DNA from: Phragmites australis
Taxonomy: Eukaryota > Streptophyta > Magnoliopsida > Poales > Poaceae
DNA length: 64,000 nucleotides
Assembly (NCBI RefSeq): GCF_958298935.1
Contig: NC_084935.1
Span: forward strand, 8,566,001 to 8,630,000
Direction: 5' to 3'
The number at the start of each line of letters is the position of its first letter. Position 1 is the stretch's first letter. Below, piece after piece: positions 1 to 10,277 of the stretch. A program made the position numbers and the translations under genes. The notes beneath the pieces are model-generated. The model saw only the letters and a list, made by a program, of their open reading frames with translations, was not told where the DNA came from and did no database searches.

Positions 1-398
1 TGTAGATGTGCATGAACTATTTATGATACATATGTATATATCTTCGTGTGATGAATGTCTACATATATTTTAATACAAATTTGAGATGGGATTTCGAATG
101 TTGTATTATTGAATTCATAATTTATTTGTGTCTACAAAAATATCAATGACAGCTTGTCATACTAGCCAACACTGATACTCAGACTATCAGTACCGATTCA
201 TTCTTACGGACCGACACTGATAGTCTCAGCATCAATGTCAGTTCTTTGTTATAGACCGGTACTGATAGTCATTATCAGTGCCGGTTCATAAAACAACAAA
301 AATAGTCTGTGACTATCAGTACGAGAAATCAGTACCGGTTCAAAGATCACTACTCATAGCATTTTTAACCAACACTAATAACTATTTTTATAGTAGTG
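1..398. mobile_element. CACTA-type DNA transposon, right terminal part
   Basis: The right edge at 398, read on the minus strand, starts CACTACTATAAAAATAG, a typical CACTA terminus. From about 150 to 360 there are many direct and inverted copies of short motifs of the type ACTGATAGTC and AGTACCGGTT, the subterminal repeat array expected for transposase binding. The other end lies left of the window or is lost, and no transposase is visible here. On the minus strand it sits downstream of the CRK exon at 1367-2168, so it may lie inside that gene's first intron. Confidence 0.6.
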
Positions 399-430
399 AA
401 TACTCCCGTATGATGGACAAACCACATCCA

Positions 431-790
431 AAGTTTCACTTTAAATTTTAGGATTCCATCCAAATAAAAATTCTTTGTTAGGGGGCACCCCCAATCCCGT
501 AAGGATGTGCATGAACCGCTAGAGAAAGCAAGTACATGAAAAAAAAAAACCAATGGTTAATGCCTACTTACCTCTGGTTGTTCATCTATTTACCCCCCTA
601 AAAGATGATCTATTGGGACCTCCGATCCTGTGGTAGATTAGAGGTGGTTTTCTCTATCACAGAGAATGATGTGGACAATATTTGTTTTTCGCTAGTGGTT
701 CAGGCACATCCTTACGGGCCATAGGTATTGGGGGTGCCACCTAACAAAGAATTTTTATTTGGATGGAGTCCTAAATTTAAAATGAAACTT
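431..790. repeat. Foldback inverted repeat (arms 431-522 and 692-790)
   Basis: The left arm 431-522 and the right arm 692-790 are near-perfect reverse complements, for example the stretch around CTAACAAAGAATTTTTATTT in both, with a roughly 170-bp loop. The right arm carries a small insertion near 720. It resembles a foldback or MITE-type element. No transposase is present and no clear target duplication was found. Confidence 0.6.
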
Positions 791-1283
791 TTCAATCAGA
801 TTGTAATTCTTATTTACATCGGAACCCTTAATTTTGGCGTTGTCTATGACTCACTCGGGCAAAAAATTGCCTCCCCTCACACGAATTCCTTACCGTTGGA
901 TCTTGTGATCAGATGATTCGACATCATCTTCAACCTCCGAACAACCCCCGCCTCCCGCCGTTTGCGCTTGCCCGCTTCCCCGCCTCCCACCCTCCTTCGA
1001 CCGGTCCTGACGCTGTCCCCGCCGCCGGGTCCGCCTCCACCGCCCCCGCCGCGCTAACCCGTGGGCTCATACACCCTCGCTCCGACCTAGTCCACCGGTT
1101 GTCTCCCGCCACCCACGACCGTCTCTCCCGCCGCCACCGCCTGGCCTAGTTCCCTCCTCCAAACCCCTTTTCTAAGCCCGTCGGACACCGAAGCTCCAGC
1201 AACCCCGATCAACCCTAACGTCGGCATGTTCACATGGTTGAGTGAGAGAATCGTGCGATCTGAGTGAGAAATCACCGGGCAAG
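791..1283. other. GC-rich non-coding stretch
   Basis: About 910-1150 is strongly GC-rich, proline/alanine/arginine-like in every frame, with short overlapping ORFs on both strands. No recognisable domain is seen. It could be a captured gene or promoter fragment, or intron sequence of the CRK to its right; nothing decides this. Confidence 0.3.
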
Positions 1284-2168
1284 TTATAGCAATACCGTTA
1301 ATTTTTCCCACATGAGATGACCCTTTGTTATTGGAAGTTGCTTTTCTCGTTGAATCTTGAACTCACCTCCGTCCACCGATGGTGTGACAACCGGGCCCGG
1401 GGCTGGGAGGTGCAGAATCGGACTGCCGGAGAAGGGAGGATATAGCTCAAACCGGTAGTTGCATCGCAACCCCAGAATCCTCCCTCCCTGCCTGCCGCTG
1501 AAATGCTTCGGCATCACCTTCACTATTTGATCGAGGCAGGCCCGGCAGTCGTCCGGCGACATGTCCGGCGTGCACTGTGCTAGCGCATAGATGCTTGGGT
1601 TGCTCTTGTCGAAGTCCTCCACTCCGGTGCCGAACCGCGAGGACGAGTTCAGCACCGCGTAATCCACCACAGCGTTTAGAAGAACACCCACGGCGGAGTC
1701 GAACGCGGCCGCGGGTGAGGTCGCGTTCTCCCCGTTGGGCATGATGTGCTGCTTGCTGTTGATGACGGAGGCCATGAAATTCTGGTTGGAGAAGCGGAGG
1801 TAGCAGGGGTCGTAGTAGACGGTCACGTCCATGCTGTACGCGCACACCTGCTGCGCGTCCTGGAAGGCGTTGGTAACGCAGGCGGCGCAGATCGAGGCGT
1901 TGGCATCACCACGGCAGAGCGTGAGAGCGTAGACGGTGTCCGGGACAGTGCCGGCAGAGTCCGTGGCGAAGAGTGTGGGAGATGAGGAAGCCTTCTTTGG
2001 GAGGGTGGTGGAGAGGTGCTTTAGATTGGATTGGTAGGTGCTGTTCACCGTGTAGTTCCAGTTATCCACACAGTCTTGCCATAACATGTCGCAAGAGGCG
2101 AGCGGCGCAAGGAAGAAGCAAATGAGTATGGTGACGGAGAGGTAGGAGGAGAGCTTGTGAGAGATCAT
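1284..2168 (-). CDS. CRK ectodomain: two-DUF26 (Gnk2) secreted protein or first exon of a cysteine-rich receptor-like kinase
   Basis: The 294-residue ORF starts with a hydrophobic signal peptide (about residues 1-26, ending LAPLASC) and carries two DUF26/Gnk2 domains, each with the diagnostic C-x8-C-x2-C motif (CRGDANASICAAC and CTPDMSPDDCRAC). Such domains form the apoplastic part of plant CRKs or stand alone as antifungal/plasmodesmal proteins. A canonical donor (GGAG followed by GTGAGT) ends the exon at 1367 in phase 1, exactly as in exon 1 of the intact CRK at 44429-51010; the residues after it look like intron read-through. The kinase exons would lie left of position 1 in this window, since the paralogue's first intron is about 4 kb. 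So it is either the 5' exon of a complete CRK or a truncated DUF26-only gene. The start is the first Met before the signal peptide. Confidence 0.85.
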   Translation of the reverse strand: MISHKLSSYLSVTILICFFLAPLASCDMLWQDCVDNWNYTVNSTYQSNLKHLSTTLPKKASSSPTLFATDSAGTVPDTVYALTLCRGDANASICAACVTNAFQDAQQVCAYSMDVTVYYDPCYLRFSNQNFMASVINSKQHIMPNGENATSPAAAFDSAVGVLLNAVVDYAVLNSSSRFGTGVEDFDKSNPSIYALAQCTPDMSPDDCRACLDQIVKVMPKHFSGRQGGRILGLRCNYRFELYPPFSGSPILHLPAPGPVVTPSVDGGEFKIQREKQLPITKGHLMWEKLTVLL

Positions 2169-2347
2169 GAACGCGCCAGTGTGTGGAACTGCAGAATAGG
2201 AAACAAGAGCGTTTTGGCCTTTTATGATGGCTTGGCAGGCACTGAAAACGCGTTTCCTTTTTTTTTTTGGTAACCTGACCTTGTCAACTTGTTAGTAGTG
2301 TTTAATGATACTAGGAGATCATTCATTTCAAAATAAAAGAAAACTAA

Positions 2348-2666
2348 GGGCTCGTTTGATAGGACTCTAGATTCTCTTAGAAATGTTTTTGATCCGGTTT
2401 CTCTTTGGAAACGTTTCTCTGGTGATTCTTCCTTACTTTTTTGAAAATGTTTGGCAGGGATTCTAGATTCTGATTCTTGAAGAAAAATGAGAAGAAAGTG
2501 AATCGAAACGAGTGAAACACCCTTTTGAGTGATTCTGCTCGTAGTGTTAAAAATTAGAAACGTTTCAGGTGATTCAAGATGAAACGTTTCATGTTTTAGC
2601 ATGTTTGGCAGAGATTCTGGAGAATCACCAGAGAATCAGAAACGTTTCTTGCATCCAAACGGCCCC
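2348..2666. mobile_element. Tourist-like (PIF/Harbinger) MITE in CRK promoter
   Basis: The element has terminal inverted repeats beginning GGGCTCGTTTGAT at the left and ending ATCCAAACGGCCCC at the right. It is flanked by TAA on both sides (2345-2347 and 2667-2669), the target duplication of Tourist/PIF-Harbinger MITEs. It is 319 bp long, AT-rich and non-coding. It lies about 180 bp upstream of the start codon of the CRK exon at 2168, so it is inside or next to that promoter. Confidence 0.8.
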
Positions 2667-2669
2667 TAA

Positions 2670-3729
2670 GAGATCTTCTGTGTTTCTGTGAGAAAAGGAG
2701 ACCCGGCGCCTGACCGGGACCGGGACAATGTTGACTAGTACTCATTTTACTCACGTATTAAAAAAAACTCCAACCTGAAAAAATTAGGTGACAGTACTGT
2801 GAAAAAAATAATTATCTAAATTTAAGTTGAAGATGACTTGAACTTAGTGCTAGCTCAGTTCCTTCTAATCACGAATAAGTGAGCACCTGGGTTTACAGGT
2901 TGAATCTAAAAATTACTAGAGAAAAAAAGAAACAAAAGTGTTCCTATACATACTTATAAATTATCTATCATTACAGTTACAAAAACTAAACCCAAAATAT
3001 CTCTATATTTGCTTCTCTATTATCTGCATCTGCCATTATTAGAAAATGAAGCCAAAAGTCTGCAAAAGAGATAATATAATTTGATTAATGTATAAGTTCG
3101 TTGCACTTTGTATACATTTAATAGTTTAAAGTTGTAATTCAAATGATCATTTTATGTAAAATGTAATAGAAGACGGAGAGTTCAGGGAGGAGGAGGAGGA
3201 GCTGGGAACACGGGACTTCAAACAGAACCAGCGGAGGCAAGCTTCAATCCATTCTCTCATTGATCATATTGAACCTAAATTTTATCACCACAATCCATAG
3301 TAGCTATCTTCTAAAAAATAATTGCATGATATTGGCATAATTTGATTGTTGATTTAGTTATGTTCTATTTCAGATTAGCCAGCCTGAATGCTTTTGACTT
3401 CAGTATAACCTGGGTAACCCTAAGATATTCATCTTGACAAATTTAATTACGCTAAGACAAACATCCTGTTACTAGTATGCTTAGGACTGTGTACTTCACT
3501 GCCATTTCATGTTTAATCATAATTAGTTTTACAAAACGTGCATTGATGTTGTGTGAGTTATCAGGATGGGAAGACTTATCGGATAGTTCAGAACCGAAGA
3601 GAACCTGATAGAGCGTGGGCAAATTAGGGTTCCCGTCGATAATGCATTGGGAGTCTAAGTGATGCCTATGTGGCAGGCTTATTGTCAAGATACTTGCCTT
3701 GGCTCGATTAAGGACCAAGTTGATGTGAC
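2670..3729. other. Intergenic, no gene recognised
   Basis: AT-rich sequence with scattered short ORFs on both strands and no recognisable domain, terminal repeat or RNA gene. The right part (from about 3450) may already belong to the decayed LTR that follows. Confidence 0.4.
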
Positions 3730-5930
3730 ATCTTTTCTAGTCTTCACAAAATAGTCACTTGATCCTGTATGTGGCAGGGCTTAGTCTAAACCCCATCGGC
3801 TAGTCCACTGGTCGTCCGGAGGTAGGAGTGTAACGGGAGACCATGGAGTAGGTGCAAGTAGGTGCAGGCTTATCGACCCAGTTGAAGGCCTAGTATAGGT
3901 TTGGAACCCCTGATTAACACTCGTAGGCGACTACTGGGATGATGCTCAGATGGGTAATGGCTTTGTTGAGTCGCACTACCATGATGATGGTATATTGCCA
4001 AACTCAGGTTGTGGGTGAAGTGTACCACTCTGCAGAGGTAAAACTATTCGAATAGCCATGATCACAGTCACGGACGAACTAGGTTCGGTCACAACAACTA
4101 GCATGGGTTGCGTGCTTCTTGGAGTGCGAGTGGGCAAGGTGTGCCCATTTTTGGAAAATAGGTCTGGCAGTATGTCGTGGGTTGTTGTGGATAGAGTGTC
4201 CGGCAACATTAAAACTTGGGCCCTGGTGACCTTCTACCACGGTCGAACTCCTCCTTCATTTAATATTGATGATATGGTGTTTCACAAAAGCCGTCTTAGA
4301 AAATAAATCCTTGCACATGTAAACTTAGTATTTCCATAAAATTGAACTTATAGTCGTATCCTTGTCAATACTATATGTATGTATTTATACCTCGTGATGT
4401 AGGGAAAGGGTAGAGACTTGTTGAGTACGTCTATACTCACCCTTGCTTATGTTTTCAGAGAAAGACCCAGAGTTCATCGACACAGACGGTGAGGCTAATG
4501 ATTAAGTCTTGGTCGCGTCCACACCTAAGTTGCCTATGGAGTAGCATGTTCCCATGCTGATCCTGCTATGCCCTCTAGTGTTGTGGACTATGTTGGTCAC
4601 GAGCCTTTGCGGATCCCTTTATATATTACAAGCTTGGTGGATTTATTTCACCACTCCCTTTATTGTATGATTATGGTATCACATGTTGTAAGACTTGTAT
4701 TTACCAGTGACTGATCCAGAGACTAATATAATAAAGTTTTAAGCACCAAGGAGAAATCACATACGACACCTATGCCAAATCTACGAGAAGCCCATTGGCT
4801 GTATGACAATGAGATTCTTTCCCCTGATGGAGAGAAATCACCCCACTTGGGTGGCACTGATAATGACTTTAAAGGGCCTAGGGATGCGAGAAAGTGATCC
4901 GACTGTGGTGGCCATGACGCAATACCGGTTAGCTGTGGATGAGCTGTATGACCTGTAGGCGGCAGAGTTAAGAGGATGCATATGTCGTGCCAAAGAAGTA
5001 GAGACACGTGGGAGGTCCCTACATGTCCAACTCACTGAAGCCAGAGCCCAAGCTGTAGAAGCCGAAAGCCACATCGTAGCAGCTGAAGAAGCAGTGAAGG
5101 TAGAAGAAGAACGCCACAATAGGTTGATCGGTGAAGCCTACCTCACTTGTCGTGCCAATAGGAGGACCCTCCACATCCCTGGAGTAGGAGGATGCCTGGT
5201 ACTTGAAGGAATCCCTATCTGCCACATGGGAAGCATCAAAAGGAAGATCTCGAAGGTTGCTCATGTAGTAACCGCCAGTGCTGTACCCTTCCCTCCATTG
5301 CAATGAGCTTGTTGTGCTAGTATTTTTGTGTGGTTTGATTTGAGTGAATTTCCCCTTATGTGCAAGCAAGGCTTAAAGCCTTGTGATATTTCTTTAAAAG
5401 AATAACAAACCAAAACACCCTAGTCTCTGCTCTCAGCTTATGCTTCTCCTCTCCTCTCTTAAAGCAGATGGCGCCCAAATGCTCCATCAGGATCCGGCAA
5501 CGTTGCCAGCATCAAGCAGAGATTCATAGCGAAGAAGGGGAGAATTAGGGAGAAAGTGAAGCAAAAAACCAAGGAGGAGCTGAGAATGATCAAGAATTAC
5601 CTGACTCCCCTGCTAATGACTTGGTGGCAGTTATGGCACAATAGACTCATCTGTTGGCTGCCTTGGCATGAGGAATCAACCAACCTCGATAACAAGCACC
5701 AGGACTAACCAACAAGATGGTTTAGTTTGTCAGGATCAAACCACCCATCTTTGAAGGGTTAGATGACTCCATGGATGGCGGTGATTGGTTAAGGGACATC
5801 CAAAGGAACTTTGATGCTATCAACTGCGTAGGAGGGGATAGAGTTCGCCTAGCATCTCATAAGCTCTCTGGTACAGTCTTAGTTTGGTGGGATAACTACT
5901 GTGAAGCCACAAACAACTCTCTGGTACAAC
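3730..5930 (+). mobile_element. Ty3/gypsy chromovirus fragment (partial LTR, accessory ORF, gag N-terminus)
   Basis: Order and wording match the better-preserved gypsy at 55381-64000. An LTR-like section (about 3730-4740) carries the same landmark (CTCTGCAGAG followed by the CATGATCACAGTCACG segment, compare 57800-57860). Then come a coiled-coil accessory ORF remnant and the start of gag. The LTR 3' end, primer site, and all of pol are missing, so it is a deletion-truncated copy. The boundaries are approximate. Confidence 0.55.
4741..5306 (+). pseudogene. Retrotransposon accessory ORF remnant with coiled coil
   Basis: Broken reading frame between the LTR remnant and gag. The best-preserved part (about 5000-5200) reads as a charged, alanine/glutamate-rich helix (around LHVQLTEARAQAVEAESH), resembling the heptad-rich C-terminal half of the accessory ORF at 58655-59452 and holding the same place before gag. 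Several stops interrupt the upstream half. The histone-H3-like N-terminus seen in the other element is not visible here. Confidence 0.4.
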
Positions 5931-5933
5931 TCT
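5469..5933 (+). pseudogene. Ty3/gypsy gag N-terminal fragment
   Basis: After a start around ATGGCGCCC and several breaks, 5715-5925 reads in one frame as the beginning of the retrotransposon gag domain: IKPPIFEGLDD, then DWLRDIQRNFDAINC and LVWWDNYCEA, matching the KPPVF...DADDWLKATEK...WWDAY positions of the gag at 59.9-60.1 kb. The capsid domain stops abruptly near 5930 and unrelated sequence follows. Confidence 0.6.
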
Positions 5934-6450
5934 TTGGGTGCGGTGACAGAGGTTTTAGGATACGACTTCATCGTGATTCAAATTTTGGTGGTACTTACAT
6001 GCACATATACAAGTGATTTTAGTGATTTTATTTATAGGCGTGTGATAGAAGTGGTATGGTGAGTGTACTGTGCATGTGGTCCTGTGCGCGACGTGGTCCA
6101 TTTAATCTAAACAAAGGAATGAGATTTGTAATTTGTGGTTGACCATTACAAAGCTCTGTAATTTGCGACCCCAACAACAGGGTTTCAATTAGATTTGAAC
6201 TTCCAACTCAAGATTCTAACTGCCCATGTCTTTTCGAGTCTAAACTTCCCACTTGTAATTAATTTTGACTCAAAAGTAATGAACCTTAAACCCAATCCAA
6301 TATTTTTTAACTCGAAAATTCAAGAACCTGAACTAAATACAGGAACTTTGAACTAAAAACCGCCACCTTTAACTCGAAAAGAAAACTAAAGCGGCCAGAG
6401 TGGCAGATCCAGTCAAATGCTTGCCTCGCATGCTGTAGCTTGCTTCATCA

Positions 6451-6809
6451 AAATTCAGAGGCCCCATATGTATATGTATATTATGTATAATGGCCTAAAA
6501 GCAAACTGAAAAAATTAGATTTGAACGATTTATATTTAATAATGGAGCCTCATTTTTAATCTTGCTCCGGGCCACCGAAATGTCAGGATCGGGCTTGAGT
6601 GAGCTCAGGGCCGGTCCGGTGGGGTCGAGCAGGGTGACCGTCCCAAGCTCCCAAAATTTAAAGGCCCCATATGTATATGTATACTATGTATATCGGTTTA
6701 AAAGCAAACTGCAAAATTAGATTCGAACGATTTATATTTAATAATAGGATCTCATTTTTAATCTCGTTCCGAACCACCGAAATATCAGGACCGAGCCTAG
6801 GTGAGCTAA
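6451..6809. repeat. Diverged direct repeat, two copies about 203 bp apart
   Basis: Copy one (about 6451-6608) and copy two (about 6653-6809) share the order AGGCCCCATATGTATATGTA, then AAAAGCAAACTG, then TTAGATT..GAACGATTTATA, then CACCGAAAT.TCAGGA, with point differences. The segment between them (AGGGCCGGTCCGG) resembles grass hAT-type terminal sequence. No coding potential. The rest of 5934-7330 shows nothing recognisable. Confidence 0.6.
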
Positions 6810-7330
6810 TAATAGAAGAGAAACCGGTCGAGCAGTTTGGTTGCAGATCGGGCATTCCTGCCAAGAAGTAACGGTTGACAGGGCACCCACAGCTATCTGT
6901 AAATTAGTTAGTTCGTAAAAGCAAAATATTGTCTATTTGCCTCTACCATTCCCACTTTTTACAAAATGCTGTTCACCTTTCTTCATTTTCCTCTTCCTTT
7001 CCTGCTACCTTCAGTTCCGTTCCCTTCTCTCCCGTCTTTGAATTTAAGCTCTGTATCTCAAGACGTCAAGGTGGTGGCGACATGGCTGCTCCGAACGGCA
7101 CCCTACTACCTGCAACCCGATCGAGGAAAGTTGAGGTTTAAAAAAAAAAAAATATTAATTTAATAGAAAATTGCAAAAATAGTATGCATTTTTGGAAAAT
7201 TGGAAAATTAGTATCATGTCAACTTTTCGCCTACTAACAGGACCCTATCAGTAGCTCGTCTGCCGACAGAGATTGTGTCGGCAATTGGCATGGGTTTTTA
7301 GATATGTACAGATTTTGTGTATAAATAGAA

Positions 7331-7964
7331 GTGCATGATGCCACTTGTAGAACAAATCCAATCGCAAGTTCTACTCCCCTTAAAATGGCCTTTGATCCCC
7401 TCCTAAAGAAATATTTGTCAGTTCCTATGCCTGTTAGAGTGAAAGTGCCGATGTGCTTGTGTGAAGATTTTTGTAGGCTGAAGAAGTATAACAACTTCTT
7501 AGACACCTTTGGAAAGAGGTTCTTCATGTGTCCGAACTGCGAGTATGACCCATCGAAAGGCGGAATTCATGGTGGCTACCACTTAATAAATACTTGTGGA
7601 CAAACTACATTATAACTGTCGGTCAATTATCACTAACCATTCTTATCTCTGTTGGTAGTCTCCTTCACCTCTCTGTGAGTTCATACCATGGATGGATATC
7701 GAGCAGTCGCAAGCAGATGTATTCCTCCTACGCAATGAGAATCATGCGGCATTGAGATGATGCAATCAAATGGAAGCAAATGTGAGTAGTGAGGCTGAGT
7801 GGAAATGCATGAAGGAGGAGCAGAGGAAGCTAAGAGAGGAGCAGGCATGCTGGGATGATGAGGCACATGAGGCGGAGAGGGAGAGGAAGCACGAGAGGTC
7901 ACATTGGGCGTGGGAAGCTAGACCAAATGCTGCGAGGAAGAGAAAGTACCCATATTGCACTTAG
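7331..7964 (+). pseudogene. GRF-type zinc-finger protein, transposon-associated, broken
   Basis: The first exon (7331 to about 7580) contains a GRF-like zinc finger: VKVPMCLCEDFCRLKKY, then FFMCPNCEYDP, with the cysteine spacing of that family. An intron of about 80-100 bp appears to end at an AG near 7660, and the second exon reads SPSPLCEFIPWMDIEQSQAD, followed by a long glutamate/arginine-rich coiled coil ending KRKYPYCT. This two-part layout (GRF finger plus charged helix) recurs in grass transposon-associated genes (from memory of the family). An in-frame TGA at 7758-7760 splits the second exon, so the copy is probably dead. No flanking transposon ends were identified, so its parent element is unknown. 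Confidence 0.55.
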
Positions 7965-9261
7965 TAGAGTAGCAATTGTAATCGTGTTCTTTATATTCCC
8001 TAAGACATGTTAGGTTTAGAGGCAGTACCTTGCTTGGTTAGTTGGGAAGTGTACCATACAAGCCATCGTAACTGTTGGTTGTTTAAAAAAGTTACGATTG
8101 TTGTGTGGAACCCATGGTGTGTTGAGGTCTAGTACCAAGTCATAAATGAAAAGGGAATCACAAATGAATTAGTGGAAATGCATAGACAAAGAAGGAGAGT
8201 ATCATGCAAATAACACAATAATAGTATGGAGTACAAGTTCTAAACCGTAGCGATACAAATATATGTCTAAGTACAAAAATATCAAAGCGCACCTCCTCTA
8301 CCTCAGTGACATATTTGGTCCATTAGATACATCAAGTGGTCTATCTAGGGTGAGCCACATACTCCAGGGTGATCGTGTCCTCCTGAGTAGGCTGCGTAGG
8401 ATGCGGCAATTCAGGCATGTGAGAGAAGCCCTGAGTGATTGGAGGCACCAGGCATTTGGACTGTAGCCATAGGTCCACGACGAAGGAGAAAGAGAAGGTA
8501 AGAAGGTCCCCGACTGCCACTATACACCTGTAATTACAAATGCTAATTTTAAGAGCCAAAAACATGAAAACAAGGTAAGTATTTTTTTTTTTGAAATGAT
8601 AGAACATACCTAGCACAGATCCCGAGTTGGCACCACCAGTCTCGCGAATGGTAGCAACTCATGAGCTCTCAACCTGTGGTGAAACTAATTAATAACTAGT
8701 ACTTATATCACTAATTCTATGGAACACATGTAACAATTATTTGCATGGATATCCACCGTGGGTCTAAGGGTCAGTAGTGGTCCATTGTTCGGAGTTGAAG
8801 AATGGGAGATAAGGCGCCATCTCGTAGATGCTATTGATGCTTACCATCGATCACTAGATTAATCAGCTATAGGTCTACCATACCTGCGATGAATGATTAA
8901 CAAAGTAATAACATGAGATCTTACAAAATGCAACAATACAAGATGAATCATGGCAAAATCGCGAATCACTCATAAAAGCATACATAGTCCAACAAATATC
9001 ATATAGTCCCACACATAAAACAAACATAGTCCAACACATACTATTATAGTTCAACACATATTATTACAATCTAACATATAAAAATATACATAGTCTAACA
9101 CATATTATTATAGTCCGATACATAAAAACAAATATTGTTTGAATATAACAATGAAAACATAATCTATATTGGAAAGGTACAAATCAAGTGCTCAAACCAG
9201 TTTGCTTGTTCTTGTCAGGCTTGCGCATTGGAACACGACGCATGGACTCTCATCTTCTACA
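7965..9261. other. No gene; AT-rich repeats
   Basis: No recognisable gene. About 8990-9130 holds imperfect repeats of a unit like TAGTCCAACACATATTATTA. The right edge abuts the 5S rDNA spacer fragment at about 9262. Confidence 0.4.
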
Positions 9262-9376
9262 GGAAGCGGGGTGACACCCCGCAGGACGTGGGGCCCACAC
9301 GCTCCGGGAAGCAGGCGGGGGCGGGGGAGGCGGCACGAAAGGCGTGCATAAGGGGGAGGAGGAGGCAGAGTATGTC

Positions 9377-9495
9377 GGATGCCATCATACCAGCACTAAA
9401 GCACCGGATCTCATTAGAACTCCGAAGTTAAGCATGTTTGGACAAGAGTAGTACTAGGATAGGTGACCTCTTAGGAAGTCCTCGTATTGCATTCC
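9377..9495 (+). rRNA. 5S rRNA gene, degenerate copy (unit 1)
   Basis: Matches the plant 5S rRNA over its whole 119-nt length, including CATACCAGCACTAAAGCACC and the GAGAGTAGTACTAGGAT part of the internal promoter. It differs from unit 2 at about 13 positions, ten of which are C-to-T or G-to-A in this copy, including box A and the internal element. It is followed by CCCCTTTTTT. Such a pattern indicates an unselected, probably methylated copy, so it is likely a pseudogene. Confidence 0.88.
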
Positions 9496-9712
9496 CCTTT
9501 TTTCTTAATTTTTCCTCACGTTCATCCGTTTCGTCGTGTTTATTTTATTTTTATTTTTTTGCACAACCGAATCGCGGCGAGACTTCGGCGGTGCACCGGG
9601 AAGCTGGGCGACACCCCGCAGGATGTGGGGCCCATGCACACTGGGAAGCGGGCAGGGGCGGGGGAGGCGGCGCGAAAGGCGTGCATAAGGGGGAGGAGGA
9701 GGTGGAGTATGT

Positions 9713-9831
9713 GGATGCTATCATACCAGCACTAAAGCACCGGATCCCATCAGAACTCTGAAGTTAAGCGTGCTTGGGCGAGAGTAGTACTACGATGGGT
9801 GACCTCCTGGGAAGTCCTCGTGTTGCATTCC
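9713..9831 (+). rRNA. 5S rRNA gene (unit 2)
   Basis: A 119-nt match to plant 5S rRNA: GGATGC start, AAGTTAAGCGTGCTTGGGC (box A region), GATGGGTGACCTCCTGGGAA (internal element/box C), ending TGTTGCATTCC and followed by CCCTTTT as an RNA polymerase III stop. It carries few apparent changes from the consensus I know (for example GCTATC for GCGATC, CTCTGAAG, and TACGAT for TAGGAT). It could be functional, but its isolation from a long array argues that it is a dispersed relic. Confidence 0.92.
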
Positions 9832-10134
9832 CCTTTTGCTTAATTTTTCCTCGTGTTCATCCGTTTCGTTGTGTTTTTTTTTTGTGCAACCGAATCACAG
9901 CGAGACTTCGGCGGTGCACCGGAAGCGGGGTGACACCCCGCAAGACGTGGGGCCCACACGAGTCGGGAAGCGGGCGGGGGCGGGGGAGGTGGCGCGAAAG
10001 GCGTGCCACTATGTAAAGCTTGCAATCCCTCCTTGAATGGTCTTCGCTGCACAACATTACATTTTTTTTTACCTCTTGCCTCCGATTCGTCAATGGCGTT
10101 CCTGTTTCACCTAGTCTTACATCGTCCCTTGCCA

Positions 10135-10277
10135 TCCTAAGAATAGTCTTGGAAAGGTTAAGAGCCCATGAGCTTTATACTAAATTCAGCAAGTGTAAAT
10201 TTTGGTTAAAGGAAGTTGCTTTTCTTAGACATACAATAACAGAAGGAGTAGCAATGGATCATGCTAAAGTCAAAGCA
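10135..10277 (+). pseudogene. Ty3/gypsy reverse transcriptase fragment
   Basis: Reads RLRAHELYTKFSKCKFW followed by a degenerate FLGHxIT-type segment, the C-terminal end of Ty3/gypsy reverse transcriptase. It is very similar to the minus-strand copy at about 34170-34310. It stops at 10277, where CACTA sequence begins with no spacer. The stretch 10014-10134 before it shows nothing recognisable. Confidence 0.7.

Larger units (their letters stand above)
9262..10013 (+). repeat. Dispersed 5S rDNA mini-array (two genes, one full and two partial spacers)
   Basis: Two 5S genes lie in the same orientation with a unit period of 336 bp. The intervening spacer (9496-9712) begins with a T-run after the gene (terminator-like) and continues with a GC-rich segment (GGTGACACCCCGCAGGA, GTGGGGCCC, GGCGGGGGCGGGGGAGG). 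A truncated copy of the same spacer end precedes unit 1 (from about 9262) and another follows unit 2 (to about 10013). So about 750 bp of 5S rDNA sits among transposons rather than in a long array. Confidence 0.9.

Noticed and set aside
2222..2602. 126-codon ORF next to the CRK
   Set aside because: Runs through the Tourist-like MITE; composition comes from its repeats.
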